Shown: one piece after another, positions 16,575-26,280 of the stretch
How positions within the stretch are numbered: position 1 is the first letter of the stretch
Layout of the letters: each line of letters begins with the position of its first letter
DNA from: Planctomycetes bacterium GWF2_41_51
GTDB taxonomy: Bacteria; Planctomycetota; Phycisphaerae; Sedimentisphaerales; UBA12454
Direction of reading: 5' to 3'
Assembly: GCA_001825665.1 (NCBI GenBank)
Contig: MHXZ01000079.1
Coordinates: 1 to 43,881 of the forward strand
Length of the DNA stretch: 43,881 bases
Made by a program: the position numbers and the translations under genes
Notes under the pieces: generated by a model
What the model was told of the DNA's origin: nothing
Databases searched by the model: none
Seen by the model: only the letters and a program-made list of their open reading frames with translations

Positions 16575-19481
16575 ATGCAAAAAATCTATTCACTCATCAT
16601 TATCTTAATCTGTATTTCCATTTCATATTCAGCTCAGGAATTAACATATCTTGATTTTATTAATAGCCTCACTGACCTTGAATATCTCGCAACTTTACCT
16701 GCTGACGGAGAATCTTGCGCACAATGGTCAAGCTACGATAGAAACAGTGTTTACGACGCAAATACCGGTAAATATATCAATTGGGATTATAATGGCGATG
16801 GTTACGGAGGGGCTGGCTGGATAAGAATTGAAGATGAAAAGCTGGTTCTTGCTGAAATCAAAGGCCCCGGCTGTATTCGCAGAATATGGTCTGCGACTCC
16901 GAAAGATGGACACGTCCGCATTTATCTTGATGGTTCTCAAACACCTGCCGTGGATTTGCCGTTCAAAGGTTATTTTGACCGAAAGAACAAACCTTTCAAC
17001 CGCCCCGCTTTAGTACATACCGTTGCAAGCGGCCACAACAATTACGTTCCGATTCCATTCCAGAAATCCTGTAAAATTGTCGCGGATAAAAATTACGGCG
17101 AATATTATCATTTCAATTATACCTTGTTCCCGAAGGATACAATCGTTCCGACTTTCAAGGGCGAACTTACTGCCGAAGAATCTCAGACACTCGACAAGGC
17201 CGATGCGTTGCTCTCTTCCAGCGGCCCTGATATGTTAGCTGACCGCTACCCAAACGCTAAGAAAGAAACAGGCTTACTGGAAATCGCAAAAGGCAAAACA
17301 GAGCAGCTAATCAAAATCGATGGCGCAAGAGCCATAACTTCACTGAAAATTTATCCTGTTGATATGCCCGCTGATATCGAACAGCAAAGAAAAATATTGA
17401 GAGAACTGACAATTAGCATTTTCTGGGATAAAAGCAGCAAACCTGCGGTCTGGTCTCCGCTTGGAGATTTCTTCGGCACTGCTCCGGGAATCAATTCTTA
17501 TAATTCTTTCCCAATGGGTATGACACCGCAATGGTTTTACAGTAACTGGTTTATGCCTTTTTCTCAGCAGGCTGTAATTAAAATCACAAATGACGGCAAG
17601 CAAAAAAGACAAATAAAATTCGAAGTATCACATACAGATTTAAATAAACCTGCTCAAGCATACGCGAGATTTCACGCCAAATGGCACAGAAATATGTTTT
17701 TACCGGCAGAGAAGGAAAGACAAATAGACTGGACAATGCTCCTCACACAAGGCAGAGGCAGATTTGTCGGCGTTGAATTAGAAATATGGAATCCTCGCGG
17801 AAAATGGTGGGGAGAAGGCGATGAAAAATTCTTTGTCGATGGCGAGAAATTCCCCTCGACTTTCGGCACTGGTTCCGAAGATTATTTCGGTTACGCATGG
17901 TGCGACCCTGCGCTTTTCGTAAACTGTTACCATAATCAAACCATCAGTGAGCAGAATCAGGGACATATTTCCGTTAACAGATGGCACATCGTCGATAACA
18001 TCCCATTCCAGAAATCTTTCGAAGGCTCTATAGAAAAATATTTCGTTGACCAGCGTCCCACACAATACAGTTGTGTCGCATATTGGTATCTTGACAGCCC
18101 TACCGACCAATATCCCCAGGCAGATTATTCCGAGAGAGTCGATTTTTATACTAAGTTGACTTATCCTCTCGACGTCGATGGCATGAAATTAATTTCTGAA
18201 CCGCCGGGACGTACAGAGGCTCAGGACATGCGTTCTTTCGCCCCTGAAAAATGGACTGATGACCAGCAGCTTTGGTGGACACCCGAAAAAATCGGCGATA
18301 AAATGAATTTATCCATCGATGCCGAAAAAGAAGGAAAGTATCGAATTCTGACAAGGCTGACCAAAGCAGCGGACTATGGAATTATCCAGTTTTATCTCAA
18401 TGACAGCAAGATAAATAACCCTGTCGATTTATTCAACAAAGACGCAGTTATAACCACTGGCGAAATTGATTTAGGCGTTCACCAATTACAAAAAGGTCAA
18501 AACATAATTACTATTGAAGTTATCGGCGCCAATCCCGCCGCGATACCGGTATATATGGTTGGTATTGATTATCTTAAAATAAGAAAAGATTATGTCTCTG
18601 CCGGCGAATTCAAACTCATATACGACCCGTCTGTCGGTGAAAATGAAAAATGGTACATCAACGACCATTGTTTTATTTACGACTCCAACGGACAATGGCA
18701 CATGTTCGGCATTACACATGCAGAGCCGTTGAACCCGATTGATGAAGACAATTTAGCTCACGCCGTTTCATCAAGCCTTACCGGCGGCTGGCAAAAGAAA
18801 CCTTTCGCGTTGACTGTCGACGAAAGCGCCGGAGAAACTCATCTCTGGGCTCCACATGTAATATTCCATGACGGCCTTTATTACATGTATTACTGTGCAG
18901 GCAGCAATGAGGGAAACGACAAATATAAAATTAATCTCGCTACTTCAAAAAATCTTTACGATTGGCAAAGACATCCTGCAAATCCGATGGTTGTCGATGG
19001 TTACGATGCGCGCGACCCGTTTATTTACCAAATGGAAGACAAATGGGTGATGTACTACACTGCCAACAGCACGCCTCAGGGCGGAAACCATGTCGTTTTT
19101 GCAGTAACAAGCAAAGACCTTATTCACTGGTCGGACAAAAAACTTGTTTATACAGACCCGGGCGTTGGCTCATGGGGCGGCAACACCGAATCGCCGCAGG
19201 TAATCCGCCGAGGAAAATATTATTATCTCTTCATAGGCCCAGGCGACGGCTATACAGAAACAACAGGATATCGCAGCACAGATCCTTTCAATTGGGAATA
19301 TGATCCCAACGTTCCGGTTCTCAGGACACATGCCGCTGAAATCATTCGCGATCTCGATGGTTCATGGTATATAAGCCATTGCGGATGGGGTCAGGGCGGC
19401 GTTCATCTTGCCCCGCTTAAATGGAATGACGGTGTGAATGATAATGACACATCACTGCCGATACCATTAACAAAGAAATAA
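16575..19481 (+). CDS. GH172 (DUF2961) enzyme fused to a GH43-like beta-propeller
   Basis: This is a large secreted two-enzyme protein. After a signal peptide (1-19) comes a GH172/DUF2961 module, with GPGCIRRIWSATP near residue 100, an insertion of beta strands, WNPRGKWWGEGDEKFFVDG near 410 and the hallmark GTGSEDYFGYAWC near 431. GH172 members act on arabinofuranosides or fructofuranosides. Residues about 575-665 look like a beta-sandwich carbohydrate-binding domain. The C-terminal part from about 675 is a five-bladed propeller of the GH43/GH32 type: FIYDSNGQWHMFG, WAPHVIFHDGLYYMYYCAG, YDARDPFIYQMEDKWVMYYTA and GGNTESPQVI, with Asp and Glu in the expected blade positions. A GGAATT ribosome-binding site precedes the ATG. 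Arabinan or arabinogalactan side-chain removal is a reasonable inference. Confidence 0.85.
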   Translation: MQKIYSLIIILICISISYSAQELTYLDFINSLTDLEYLATLPADGESCAQWSSYDRNSVYDANTGKYINWDYNGDGYGGAGWIRIEDEKLVLAEIKGPGCIRRIWSATPKDGHVRIYLDGSQTPAVDLPFKGYFDRKNKPFNRPALVHTVASGHNNYVPIPFQKSCKIVADKNYGEYYHFNYTLFPKDTIVPTFKGELTAEESQTLDKADALLSSSGPDMLADRYPNAKKETGLLEIAKGKTEQLIKIDGARAITSLKIYPVDMPADIEQQRKILRELTISIFWDKSSKPAVWSPLGDFFGTAPGINSYNSFPMGMTPQWFYSNWFMPFSQQAVIKITNDGKQKRQIKFEVSHTDLNKPAQAYARFHAKWHRNMFLPAEKERQIDWTMLLTQGRGRFVGVELEIWNPRGKWWGEGDEKFFVDGEKFPSTFGTGSEDYFGYAWCDPALFVNCYHNQTISEQNQGHISVNRWHIVDNIPFQKSFEGSIEKYFVDQRPTQYSCVAYWYLDSPTDQYPQADYSERVDFYTKLTYPLDVDGMKLISEPPGRTEAQDMRSFAPEKWTDDQQLWWTPEKIGDKMNLSIDAEKEGKYRILTRLTKAADYGIIQFYLNDSKINNPVDLFNKDAVITTGEIDLGVHQLQKGQNIITIEVIGANPAAIPVYMVGIDYLKIRKDYVSAGEFKLIYDPSVGENEKWYINDHCFIYDSNGQWHMFGITHAEPLNPIDEDNLAHAVSSSLTGGWQKKPFALTVDESAGETHLWAPHVIFHDGLYYMYYCAGSNEGNDKYKINLATSKNLYDWQRHPANPMVVDGYDARDPFIYQMEDKWVMYYTANSTPQGGNHVVFAVTSKDLIHWSDKKLVYTDPGVGSWGGNTESPQVIRRGKYYYLFIGPGDGYTETTGYRSTDPFNWEYDPNVPVLRTHAAEIIRDLDGSWYISHCGWGQGGVHLAPLKWNDGVNDNDTSLPIPLTKK

Positions 19482-19497
19482 CTTAAAGGAACATATA

Positions 19498-22368
19498 ATG
19501 AAAAAACTCGCTGTGATCCTGATATTAATCCTTGCATCTTTTTGTGCAGCAGAAAGTGTATTCAAAAGTTTTGTTTACATACAAAACGATAAGCTTATGG
19601 ACGAAAACGGCGAGTTAAAGTTTATCAGCTTTAATATTCCCTGCCTGCACTACAATGAAGATAATATGGCTTTTGAACAAACCAATCCGTGGCGGTTATC
19701 AGATGAGTTCGAGATAAACGATGCGCTCGAAGCGGTTCGTCAAATGGGCGGTCAGGTTGTCAGGACTTACACTTTATCCATACGCCAAAAAGGTGAAGAT
19801 CCAAATATTCCCAGACATATCACAGCACCTGGTGAATTTAATGAAGAAGCTTTTAAATCGCTGGATTGTGTTCTGGCTGTCGCAAATAAAAAAGGCATCA
19901 GAGTTATTTTTCCTTTCATCGATAACTGGAAATGGTGGGGAGGAATCCCGGCCCTGGCACAATTTAGAAATAAAAACTTCAATGATTTCTGGACAGATGA
20001 GCAGTTATTTGAAGATTACAAACAAATCATCAGCTTCGTATTGAATCGCACTAATACTATCACCGGTGTAAAATATAAAGATGACAAGGCAATTCTTGCA
20101 TGGGAGACTGGCAATGAGCTTACATCGACTTCCGAATGGACAGCCAAAGCAGCAGCATACATAAAGAGCATCGATAAGAACCATCTTGTTATCGATGGTT
20201 ATCACAGCACCATGTTGCAAGACAGTGCTCTCGAAGACAAGAACATCGACATTGTAACAACACATCACTATTCAAAAGATCCTAAAGAAACAATATCGCA
20301 GATAAAGAAAAACGCCCAAAAAGCCCGAGGCAAAAAACCGTATTTTGTAGGTGAATTCGGCTTTCTCCCAACTAAAAACATCGAAGCAATCTTGAACACC
20401 ATTGCCGAACAAAAACTAAGCGGCGCATTAATATGGTCTCTTCGCTTCCGCAATCGCGATGGCGGTTTCTATTGGCATCACGAGCCTTATGGCGGCGATT
20501 TATTCAAGGCTTATCATTGGCCGGGCTTCGAATCTGGCTCTTCTTATGATGAGAAAAATCTGATGAGCCTTATGCGAAACAGAGCGTTCGAGACAAGAAA
20601 TTTATCGCTCCCGAGGATTGAAAAACCAGCCGCTCCCCTGCTTTTGGACATCATTGATAATTCGAGAATAAGTTTTCAGGGAAGCGCCGGTGCGGAAAGC
20701 TACATCATTGAAAGAGCTTTCGACAAAAACGGCCCCTGGATTATCGCCGGAGAAAACATTTCCGATGCCGATGTTCAATATAGGCCTTTATTCAATGACA
20801 CCAAAGCGCCGGTAGGAAGCAAATGCTATTATAGAGTTAAAGCTAAAAACGGAGCCGGCATTTCAGATGCATCGAATGTTGTTGGGCCTATTTATATTTA
20901 TTGTAAAACACTTATCGATGAGATGCAGGATTTTAATTTTATCAAAAGCCGTAAAGGCAAAGTTTCGCTTGAAAATAATCAGACACGGAAGTTCAAAGAA
21001 GATAGTCACAGACTTGCCGGAACCAACGGTTCAGAACTTGTATATTATGTTAATGAGCCTATAATCTCATTTAAAGTCTTTTCATTTTTTCCTGGTAGCG
21101 TTCATAATTTTAAATTCTCCATTTCAGAAGATGGTAAGAAATTCAAATCTGTTAAATTCGAATCTCAAAACTTCAGCATGGGCAAAGGTGATTACGATTA
21201 TCAAACTCCGGTTGTCTTTACAAGTGCCCTTTCATCCGGAGAGTATAAATATTTAAAAATTCAATTCACAGGTAAAGCTCAAATTTCTCGCCTTGGAATA
21301 AAATATGGAGCCTGGAAAACAAAATTTAATCACACCTATTCGCCTGTTGGTTTTATTAAAGGTTTTACTTGGGGCTGGACAGGATGGAGAGGTCAATATC
21401 TCGGCGAAAAACCTGCGGATTCTATGAAGAAACTTGTAGCTACCAATTCCGGTTGGGTCTGCATATCTTTCGGCGCTGAAATGGATAAACCGAATATTCC
21501 CCAAATCCGATGGGGCGACAGTTTCAGCCGTATGGCGACAGACGCCGAAATCAAAAGAGCGATTCAGCTTGCCCGCAACAACAATCTCAAGGTGGCCCTT
21601 AAACCTGTGGTAAATGTTTACGATGGTACGTGGCGTGCATGGATAAAATTTGATGACCTGCCGGGTATTAAGAATATGGCCAAATGGGACAAATGGTGGT
21701 CTGACTTCAGATTGTTTTTACTCCATTATGCCAAAATCGCCGAGGAAACAAATTGTGAAATGCTCTGTCTTGGCTGCGAGATGGAATCAACAGAGGAATT
21801 TGAAATCAGATGGCGAAACCTGATTACTGAAATACGCCAGGTATATGGCGGCCCTTTGGTTTATAATGCCAATCACGGCAGAGAAGACAAAATTGCGTGG
21901 CTCGATGCTGTGGATGTAATAGGTATAAGCGCTTATTATCCCGTCGGCACAGACGACGTACTAATTGCTCTAAAAGACGATTTAAGCAAAGTGCCGCCGG
22001 CAGACCGTTCCGTTGATGCTATGAAAAAAAGATGGCTTCCAATCGTGGACCGGCTTGAAAAAGTCAGTAAAAAATATGACCGTCCGATTTTCTTCATTGA
22101 GCTTGGCGTATGCAGCGCCAAAGGATGCGCAGCGGCACCATGGACTCACGAAGACCCCAATATGATTTATGATGCCGTTGAACAGAGCAACTACTATCAG
22201 GCAGCATTTGAAAGCGTCTGGGACAAACCTTGGTTTATCGGTTTTACATGGTGGGAATGGTCAGCACATCTGTATGATTTGGAAGAAGCGGACACACACA
22301 TAGGTTTTGGAGTTTACGGCAAACCCGCCGAAAAATTAATTCAACACTGGTACAGAAAGGAAAGATAA
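19498..22368 (+). CDS. Double-barrel GH5-GH113 mannanase-like enzyme
   Basis: This 956-residue secreted protein carries two TIM barrels. A signal peptide (1-18, ending FCAA) precedes a GH5-type barrel (about 25-375). Its acid/base Glu lies in WETGNEL (near 206) and its nucleophile in FVGEFGF (near 285), a layout similar to endo-beta-1,4-mannanases. A fibronectin III-like domain (about 385-470) and a discoidin-like beta-sandwich (about 480-605) follow. Residues about 615-955 resemble GH113 endo-mannanase: KGFTWGWTGWRGQ, VALKPVVNVYDGTWRAW, the acid/base Glu in LGCEMES (near 760) and the nucleophile in FFIELGV (near 868). The ribosome-binding site is AAAGGAAC. The symporter gene starts immediately after the stop codon. 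Two mannanase-like barrels in one chain plus the GH130 phosphorylase nearby point to mannan as a substrate. Confidence 0.85.
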   Translation: MKKLAVILILILASFCAAESVFKSFVYIQNDKLMDENGELKFISFNIPCLHYNEDNMAFEQTNPWRLSDEFEINDALEAVRQMGGQVVRTYTLSIRQKGEDPNIPRHITAPGEFNEEAFKSLDCVLAVANKKGIRVIFPFIDNWKWWGGIPALAQFRNKNFNDFWTDEQLFEDYKQIISFVLNRTNTITGVKYKDDKAILAWETGNELTSTSEWTAKAAAYIKSIDKNHLVIDGYHSTMLQDSALEDKNIDIVTTHHYSKDPKETISQIKKNAQKARGKKPYFVGEFGFLPTKNIEAILNTIAEQKLSGALIWSLRFRNRDGGFYWHHEPYGGDLFKAYHWPGFESGSSYDEKNLMSLMRNRAFETRNLSLPRIEKPAAPLLLDIIDNSRISFQGSAGAESYIIERAFDKNGPWIIAGENISDADVQYRPLFNDTKAPVGSKCYYRVKAKNGAGISDASNVVGPIYIYCKTLIDEMQDFNFIKSRKGKVSLENNQTRKFKEDSHRLAGTNGSELVYYVNEPIISFKVFSFFPGSVHNFKFSISEDGKKFKSVKFESQNFSMGKGDYDYQTPVVFTSALSSGEYKYLKIQFTGKAQISRLGIKYGAWKTKFNHTYSPVGFIKGFTWGWTGWRGQYLGEKPADSMKKLVATNSGWVCISFGAEMDKPNIPQIRWGDSFSRMATDAEIKRAIQLARNNNLKVALKPVVNVYDGTWRAWIKFDDLPGIKNMAKWDKWWSDFRLFLLHYAKIAEETNCEMLCLGCEMESTEEFEIRWRNLITEIRQVYGGPLVYNANHGREDKIAWLDAVDVIGISAYYPVGTDDVLIALKDDLSKVPPADRSVDAMKKRWLPIVDRLEKVSKKYDRPIFFIELGVCSAKGCAAAPWTHEDPNMIYDAVEQSNYYQAAFESVWDKPWFIGFTWWEWSAHLYDLEEADTHIGFGVYGKPAEKLIQHWYRKER

Positions 22369-24168
22369 ATGAACGTTCATCCGATAGATACCGCTATTAT
22401 AGCCGGTTATATGGTCGCTATGATACTGATCGGTTTTTGGGTAACACGCAAGGCATCCAAAAATCTTGATTCATATTTTCTCGGCGATAAATCCATGCCA
22501 TGGTATATGCTCGGTATATCCAACGCCGCGAGTATGTTCGATGTCAGCGGAACAATGTGGCTGGTCTATCTGCTGTTTGTTTATGGCATAAAGAGCGCAT
22601 TTATCCCCTGGCTTTGGCCTACGTTCAATCAGATATTTCTCATGGTTTATCTTGCCGTCTGGCTCAGACGTTCGAATGTGCTCACAGGCGCTGAATGGAT
22701 TCGCACAAGATTCGGCAATGGCGTAGGCGCTGATTTATCGTATTTCAGCGTTGTAATTTTTGCCTTGGTCAGCGTAATTGGTTTTACAAGCTACGGCTAT
22801 CAGGGCATCGGTAAATTCGCAGCAGTGTTCCTGCCTTGGGATGTCTCGCCGCACGTTTATGCAATTGCTATCATAGGCGTAACCACTCTCTATACAATGC
22901 TTGGCGGTATGTACTCAGTTGTTATAACTGATGTGGCACAGTTTTTGATTATGTGTGTCGCTTCCGTCGCAGTTGGTATTATCGCGATGTCGCGCACTTC
23001 ACCTGAAGCCATTGACGCCGTCGTCCCAGCGGGTTGGGAAAACTTGTGGTTTGGCTGGAAACTGAACATGGATTGGACAGGAATATTGAATGCCGCCAAT
23101 ACTCATATTCAGAAAGATGGATGGTCGCTGTTTACAATATTTATGATGATGGTGCTGTTCAAAGGAGTACTCGCCAGTATGGCCGGCCCCGCCCCAAATT
23201 ACGATTTGCAAAGAGTCCTTTCTTGTAAAAGCACAAAAGCCGCAGCTATGATGAGCGCTTCTGTCTCGTTCGTTTTATTTATACCGAGATATTTACTTAT
23301 CGCCGGTATTACAGTTCTGGCGATAGTATTCTTCAGCCCACAGCTTAACCAAATGGGCGAAAATGTGGATTTCGAACAGATACTGCCTTATGTAATCGGC
23401 AACTTTATTCCCGTTGGTCTGATGGGGCTGCTGCTTGCCGGTCTGCTTGCCGCATTCATGAGCACTTTCAGCGCAACGATTAACGCCGGCGCCGCATACA
23501 TCGTTAACGATATTTATAAAGGCTATATCAACAAAAACGCATCAAACAGAAAATATATTGTCATAAGCTGTATTGTTACAGTGATTATAGTTCTCGCCGG
23601 TATCGCCTTCGGCTTAATGACAGAATCGATTAACCAGTGGGTAATGTGGATTGTCGCCGGACTTTATGGCGGATATGTCGCTCCGAATGTTTTGAAATGG
23701 CATTGGTGGCGTTTGAATGGCTTCGGTTATTTTGCCGGAATGATGATTGGCATTATCGCTTCAATACTTATGACAATTATTCCTGTAGTAAAGGATATTC
23801 CAGTAATATATGGTTTTCCATTTTTACTTGGTTTAAGCCTTGTAGCTTCAATTGTCGGCAGTTTATTGACCCCAATAGAAAACGAAGAAACACTGAAAAA
23901 GTTTTATAAGCAGGTCCGTCCATGGGGTTTCTGGGGACCTATTAAAGAACTTGTGCTGGCTGAAGATCCCAATTTTGTCCCGAACAAAAATTTCGGCAGG
24001 GATATGATAAATGTAGCCGTCGGCATCGTTTGGCAGCTTACTTTTACTTTAGCGCCCATATACTTGGTGATAAAGAATTTCAAAGCTATGACAATATCGC
24101 TCATTATTATGGCTGTTACTTCGATATTTATGAAACTCAATTGGTACGACAAACTTGAAAAAGATTAA
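22369..24168 (+). CDS. Sodium:solute symporter (SSS family) for sugars
   Basis: This is an inner-membrane sodium-coupled transporter of the SSS family with about 13-14 predicted hydrophobic helices over 599 residues. Recognisable blocks are YMVAMILIGFWVTRKASK in helix 1 and its loop, YFLGDKSMPWYMLGISNAASMFD after it, TLYTMLGGMYSVVITDVAQF, and GLLLAGLLAAFMSTFSATINAGAAY, which holds the sodium-site Ser/Thr residues. Its ATG follows the GH5-GH113 stop codon without a gap, with a GAAAGGAAAG site inside the previous gene, so expression is coupled. It probably imports oligo- or monosaccharides released by the operon's secreted enzymes; the exact sugar cannot be told. Confidence 0.9.
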   Translation: MNVHPIDTAIIAGYMVAMILIGFWVTRKASKNLDSYFLGDKSMPWYMLGISNAASMFDVSGTMWLVYLLFVYGIKSAFIPWLWPTFNQIFLMVYLAVWLRRSNVLTGAEWIRTRFGNGVGADLSYFSVVIFALVSVIGFTSYGYQGIGKFAAVFLPWDVSPHVYAIAIIGVTTLYTMLGGMYSVVITDVAQFLIMCVASVAVGIIAMSRTSPEAIDAVVPAGWENLWFGWKLNMDWTGILNAANTHIQKDGWSLFTIFMMMVLFKGVLASMAGPAPNYDLQRVLSCKSTKAAAMMSASVSFVLFIPRYLLIAGITVLAIVFFSPQLNQMGENVDFEQILPYVIGNFIPVGLMGLLLAGLLAAFMSTFSATINAGAAYIVNDIYKGYINKNASNRKYIVISCIVTVIIVLAGIAFGLMTESINQWVMWIVAGLYGGYVAPNVLKWHWWRLNGFGYFAGMMIGIIASILMTIIPVVKDIPVIYGFPFLLGLSLVASIVGSLLTPIENEETLKKFYKQVRPWGFWGPIKELVLAEDPNFVPNKNFGRDMINVAVGIVWQLTFTLAPIYLVIKNFKAMTISLIIMAVTSIFMKLNWYDKLEKD

Positions 24169-24192
24169 ATAAGTATTAAACAAGTTTTTGAA

Positions 24193-25188
24193 TTATAGCT
24201 CTGAATTATTTTTCAGATATTCAAATACTTCATCTGCATTGCAAAAAGCAAGACCTGTTACGGTATCCGCGCAGCCGTAATAAATTGCTATTCTTCCTGT
24301 TGCTGGATCCTGCAATGAAGCGCACGGAAAAACGACATTAGGAACATCGCCCACACATTCGTACATCGTGCGCGGATTAAGCAGATAATTTTTGCTTCGA
24401 TAAATTACTTTCCATGGCTTTTCAAGGTCAAGCAATGCAGCGCCCATTTGATATACAAAACCATTGCAGCTTGTTAAAACACCATGATAGAAAAGCAACC
24501 AGCCTTCGGAAGTTTCGATAGGTATCGGCCCTGCGCCGATCTTGGTGCATTGCCACGATAGTTTACCATTTTTAGGAGACATCACGTGTCTGTGGCAGCC
24601 CCAATGAATCATATCAGGACTTGTACTTATGAATATATCACCGAAAGGCGTGTGTGAAGTATCACTGGGACGTGACAACATTAAATATTTGCCGTTTACT
24701 TTTCTGGGAAACAAAACGCCATTTCTGTTGAAAGGCAAAAACGAATTTTCAAGCTGATAATATTTTTTGAAATCGTACGTATATCCCACTCCAATTGTAT
24801 ATCCATGATAATTATTGCACCAAGTAACATAATATCTGTCTTCTATCCAGCATACTCTCGGGTCATAGCTTTCTATAAAATTTGCAATTTCCGGCTCTTC
24901 GCAGATGAATTTGATAGGCTCTGACTCAATTTGAAAATTAATGCCGTCTTTACTGCTTCCGCTATGGAGTCGCATATTTCTTGAACGATCATCTACTCGA
25001 AAAACACCGCTGAAACCATCTTGAAATGGCACAACAGCGCTATTGAAAATACTGTTTGCACATGAAATCAGATCTCTTGGTATTACAGGGTTATTATTGT
25101 ATCGCCAGACAACATCTGAATTATTTTTCGGCCTGTCCTGCCATGGGATATTTGGTAACTTGTTGCCTTTCATTACTATTTTTGGCAT
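24193..25188 (-). CDS. GH130 beta-mannoside phosphorylase
   Basis: GH130 enzymes split beta-mannosides with inorganic phosphate, usually yielding alpha-mannose 1-phosphate in the cytoplasm. The 331-residue protein has no signal peptide. The family pattern is visible in [20 protein letters not shown] near residue 50, [20 protein letters not shown], the proton-donor Asp109 in ESYDPRV, and [22 protein letters not shown]. The ATG at 25188 is preferred over 25242: it has a CGGAGA ribosome-binding site and yields the normal N-terminus, whereas the longer frame would overlap the upstream dehydrogenase gene. It forms an operon with that dehydrogenase (19-bp gap). Products of the mannanase operon, converging from the other strand, are the likely substrate; the subfamily is not resolved. 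Confidence 0.87.
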   Translation of the reverse strand: MPKIVMKGNKLPNIPWQDRPKNNSDVVWRYNNNPVIPRDLISCANSIFNSAVVPFQDGFSGVFRVDDRSRNMRLHSGSSKDGINFQIESEPIKFICEEPEIANFIESYDPRVCWIEDRYYVTWCNNYHGYTIGVGYTYDFKKYYQLENSFLPFNRNGVLFPRKVNGKYLMLSRPSDTSHTPFGDIFISTSPDMIHWGCHRHVMSPKNGKLSWQCTKIGAGPIPIETSEGWLLFYHGVLTSCNGFVYQMGAALLDLEKPWKVIYRSKNYLLNPRTMYECVGDVPNVVFPCASLQDPATGRIAIYYGCADTVTGLAFCNADEVFEYLKNNSEL

Positions 25189-25207
25189 TTTTGTCTCCGT
25201 TCTCTTT

Positions 25208-26260
25208 TCATCGATTAAACAATATAATTGCCTTGGTTGCATGGCATTCTTCTATTAATTTAAATGTTTCTTCCCATTTATCAAGAGCGATTCTGTGGCT
25301 AATCATTGGTTCAATTTTTATCAGCCCCCTGCTCATCATCGCAAGCACAGCCTGCCACGTTGGCCAATTATGACTGAAAGTCCCCTGCAATCGAGCCGCT
25401 TTAGATAGCAATGTATCAAGGCTGAAATTCACAGGTTTAGGTCCCCACCCGATTTTAGTTATTTGCCCGCCGGACGAAACGGCATCTAATGCCATTCGCA
25501 ATGACTTCTCATTTCCGGCGGCATCTACAACCAAAGGAACGCCTTCTCCTCCTGTTTGGTCTTTTACAAATTCAACTGCATTTTCCAAAGAAACATTGAT
25601 AACGAAATCGCTCCCAAGCTGCTTTGCTTTTTCAAGTCTTGCAATATCTTTATCCGTTCCTGCCACCATTATCGGATACGCGCCGCAAGCAGCCGCAACT
25701 TGTACACTGAACAGACCTATCGGTCCCGGACCAATTATTAAGACAGCTTTTCCTGCCTGAATCTTTGATAAAACCACAATCGCCTGATATGCCACACAAG
25801 CAGGCTCAGTCAGTGCGGCATGGTCAAAACTTACACCTTCAGGAATACGATGCAGGCATCTGCCGGGAACTTTAACATAATCTGCAAAGGCGCCATCAAC
25901 TCCGTAACCGAATCCCTTTCTGCCTGGACAAAGATGATAATTACCAGTCAGACATTGTGTGCATTTGCCGCAAATCACCGCGGCCGTTTCACTGACCACG
26001 CGTTCACCGATTTTAAAATCTTTTATATTTTTTCCGATTTCTTTGATAACCCCGCAAAATTCATGTCCCTGTATTATCGACACATTAAAAGATGTTGCCA
26101 TTTTATGCTGCCACATTTCAATGTCCCAGCCGCAAATACCGGCAGCTTTAACTTCCAATAATACATCATCTGCATCAATTTTTGGAACCGGCACATCTCG
26201 AATTTCCAGTTGATTAGGATTATTACCATACTTTACCAGGGCTTTCATTTTCATTTCCAT
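25208..26260 (-). CDS. Zinc-dependent medium-chain alcohol/polyol dehydrogenase
   Basis: This is an NAD(P)-dependent dehydrogenase of the medium-chain zinc family, resembling sorbitol and threonine dehydrogenases. The catalytic zinc ligands are Cys43 (GICGWD) and His66-Glu67 (QGHEFCG). The structural zinc site is Cys97, Cys100, Cys103 and Cys111. The coenzyme fold begins at [17 protein letters not shown] near residue 172. The length of 350 residues is typical. Three in-frame ATGs (26260, 26254, 26248) lie close together and no ribosome-binding site separates them clearly. It is followed 19 bp later by GH130, so it probably oxidises a sugar or polyol from mannoside turnover. The exact substrate is not determinable from sequence. 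Confidence 0.88.
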   Translation of the reverse strand: MEMKMKALVKYGNNPNQLEIRDVPVPKIDADDVLLEVKAAGICGWDIEMWQHKMATSFNVSIIQGHEFCGVIKEIGKNIKDFKIGERVVSETAAVICGKCTQCLTGNYHLCPGRKGFGYGVDGAFADYVKVPGRCLHRIPEGVSFDHAALTEPACVAYQAIVVLSKIQAGKAVLIIGPGPIGLFSVQVAAACGAYPIMVAGTDKDIARLEKAKQLGSDFVINVSLENAVEFVKDQTGGEGVPLVVDAAGNEKSLRMALDAVSSGGQITKIGWGPKPVNFSLDTLLSKAARLQGTFSHNWPTWQAVLAMMSRGLIKIEPMISHRIALDKWEETFKLIEECHATKAIILFNR

Positions 26261-26280
26261 TGTTTCTTAATTTCATAAGG

